Origin: Citrus sinensis
Taxonomy: Eukaryota; Streptophyta; Magnoliopsida; Sapindales; Rutaceae
Assembly (NCBI RefSeq): GCF_022201045.2
Contig: NC_068558.1
Location: 51,873,501 to 51,937,500 of the forward strand
Direction: 5' to 3'
DNA length: 64,000 bases
Part shown: piece by piece, positions 62,201-64,000 of the stretch
Position numbering within the stretch: the stretch's first letter is position 1
Layout: every line of letters starts with the position of its first letter
The notes under the pieces: model-generated
The model's database searches: none
The model's input: only the letters and a program-made list of their open reading frames with translations
Told to the model about the DNA's origin: nothing
Made by a program: the position numbers and the translations under genes

Positions 62201-63452
62201 AAATTTTGTATTTTTTCTTCTTTCCTTAATAGCATAAGTTAAGAACAAACATCCAATGAATGTTTTGAACAAAATTTAGTTCATCAAGGAGAAACCATTT
62301 CTTCTCCCTCCTCTTCCCCCCCCCCGATTGGACATTGTAAATGTAAACTTTTGATTATTATTTTCTTTTAATTGGCATTTTCTTTAACTGATTCTTGTTT
62401 ATGGTAGGTCATCTTGCTAGCAATACTGAGGAACAGTGGGTTCACATTGATCCGTATTCAGCCATGAATGGAATTTCCCGCTTTTGTGAAAATGATTTCC
62501 CATGGAGGTAAACTTGATTTTCATGTGTGTAAACAAAGTTTAGCCTTATTTTAACTGGTGTGAAAAAAATGAAAACATCAAAACGACAATATTTCTCTGC
62601 TTTTGTGAGATTGACCATATGGGTATGATTATTGGTCAGTACATAATCAAGCCTACGTGGAGACACTGACATGAGTTATTAGAAAAAAAAAATTGACTTA
62701 TTATTGTTGTACTAGGAAACTTACAGAAATTGGTGTTTAACGTAGTAGCGTACTAGCATGGGATCCAATATATTTATAATCCCAAGATTTGGTGATGAGA
62801 TGAGCTGTATGTCACATTCAAGTAATTCAGTTATTTGCATTTCTCATATGAGCATTACTGTTCCATGTGGTGTACAGTAATCATATCTTCTATTTTCAAG
62901 GTTGATCTATGTGGTTATGACAGTGCTACTCTGTAATGCAGATACTCCAAAGAAGAAAGTATTCCTCTGAAAGAATATCAAAATAGAAACTTCACCTATC
63001 TAATAAAGTAAGTAACCTATGATACTGAAGTTTTCTTCTTGACGTGGCTTTGGCCAAAAAATGCCATGAAATCAGTTTGGGGTTTTGCAATTTCTTTCCC
63101 ATCTTATAGGATATATAAGACAGCCAATTAGATGTGTGCGCACAACAGTAAGTGTTGTAAGGTGCCTCCTGTTAATTATCATTTTCCTTTTCCATTGCAG
63201 TGAGCATTTGTTAGTTGAGGGATACAAGTGTTTATTTTCCATGGATGGTTTCTCGAGGGTTCGTCCTCAGCTGAGGTTTCCACCCTTCTTATTGGTAGGT
63301 ACTCAATAGTACTTCACTTAGGAGTGAATATGATATTCAGATCTGAAAGATGTGTTATTCATGATTCTCTGCAGATTAAAGAGCCCAAAGTGTATGTTCA
63401 TGGAAATATAAAAAATGAGGATCTAATGAACAAAAACTGGCCAGGATGCTAG
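56214..63452 (+). CDS. ALG12: ALG12/EBS4 alpha-1,6-mannosyltransferase
   Basis: ER membrane enzyme that adds the eighth mannose, alpha-1,6-linked, from dolichol-P-mannose to the lipid-linked N-glycan precursor; the Arabidopsis orthologue is EBS4. Seen: 20 exons joining in frame to 496 residues: 56214-56253, 56320-56405, 56787-56828, 56942-56987, 57425-57511, 58083-58138, 58731-58848, 59705-59763, 59987-60058, 60174-60237, 60349-60452, 60711-60782, 61368-61454, 61540-61607, 61766-61834, 61906-61988, 62408-62507, 62942-63007, 63201-63294 and 63375-63452. Signatures: [20 protein letters not shown] (the GT-C family luminal loop with acidic residues), the [16 protein letters not shown] block, [34 protein letters not shown] and [18 protein letters not shown]. 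Multiple hydrophobic helices are evident. Exon junctions at 60174 and 60452 were chosen by phase and conservation. The gene appears complete and intact. Confidence 0.96.
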
Positions 63453-64000
63453 TGAGTCTTCCAGATCATACGTTAAAAGTTTCCAAAATTGTAGATTTAT
63501 AAAAGAGATGGTTATTGTGGTTTCTCCAAATTTTTGCTCATTTGTAATGCTTTTCAGGTACCTGTGCTCTTTTATTATTTTCATATATCTGTTTAAAAGC
63601 GTCACAAGTTAGTTGAGATGTATTCTTTGCATGGCTTTATTTTGCGTTGTTAGTTATGCGAATTCCTGCATAGCTACGGTTGTGTTGTTATATGGTACAA
63701 TGGTAGTAGTCTACGCAACCTGGAACCAAGATGTTCCGACTTGTGCAACCAATAACACGTAAGATATTTGCTGAAAGTTATTTTAATCTACTGGTTTAAG
63801 CCATTTATTAACTCACAAAGCTTGGAGAATCGAAACTATACGCGTTGAAAGAGGTGATTTTAGGACAAACATAAATGAAGAAAAAACTCGCATAAATAAA
63901 TAAATGAAGAAAAAAGTAACCCCACCCACATGCTTTAGAGCAGCTTCCTAAAACTAGACTGATCCAGCCCTTCTTCTAAGCCGTTGCAGAGCATCACCGC
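63453..64000. other. ALG12 downstream region, possible end of a minus-strand gene at the window edge
   Basis: ALG12 3' UTR followed by AT-rich sequence. The last ~48 bases, read on the minus strand, give GDALQRLRRRAGSV-stop, which could be the C-terminus of a neighbouring gene cut by the window. This is too short to confirm. Confidence 0.3.

Noticed and set aside
1-64000. CRISPR arrays, operons, viral or plasmid genes.
   Set aside because: Sequence is plant nuclear; no regular spacer arrays and no viral replication or coat genes were seen.

Overview
This is a nuclear segment of a eudicot plant genome. It is AT-rich, its genes have many short exons separated by T-rich GT-AG introns, and every recognisable protein is closest to land-plant families: a dual-organelle glycyl-tRNA synthetase, a RABD2 GTPase, a uclacyanin, WRKY12, and plant ALG12 and ELMO proteins. 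The species cannot be fixed from sequence alone. There is no sign of a bacterial operon, organellar genome or CRISPR array.

Layout. (1) 14-6918 (+): 3' half of an EDD1-type organellar glycyl-tRNA synthetase, cut by the window start. (2) 9508-12005 (-): RABD2/Rab1 small GTPase, convergent with gene 1. (3) 12.0-15.9 kb: intergenic, with a Mutator-type foldback MITE that has a perfect 9-bp target duplication. (4) 15918-16655 (+): uclacyanin-type phytocyanin. (5) 17792-20161 (+): MAGO NASHI. (6) 20637-23044 (-): unnamed 508-aa conserved protein, convergent with MAGO. (7) 23.1-26.4 kb: AT-rich spacer. (8) 26373-31341: a 4,969-bp Mutator-like transposon with 46-bp identical terminal inverted repeats and a perfect 9-bp target duplication. 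It has no visible transposase but carries recognisable pieces of host genes: the C-terminal part of an AS1/PHANTASTICA MYB gene, a decayed lipoyl synthase exon, and other exon-like pieces. It is a Pack-MULE. (9) 33308-36614 (+): ELMO/CED-12 domain protein. (10) 38257-39252 (-): cytosolic-type nucleoside diphosphate kinase. (11) 39.3-49.0 kb: large gene-poor spacer. (12) 49016-51181 (+): WRKY12-like transcription factor. (13) about 52.26-53.66 kb (-): decayed F-box/LRR/FBD pseudogene. (14) 56214-63452 (+): complete 20-exon ALG12/EBS4 mannosyltransferase.

The genes do not form a pathway; this is ordinary housekeeping and regulatory gene content. Exon boundaries were worked out by hand and every intact gene closes in frame across all its junctions, which is strong internal support. 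The standout object is the Pack-MULE. Its two identical ends each lie just upstream of an outward-in reading unit, so the transposon ends may act as promoters for a chimeric AS1-containing transcript on one side and a 42-codon ORF on the other.
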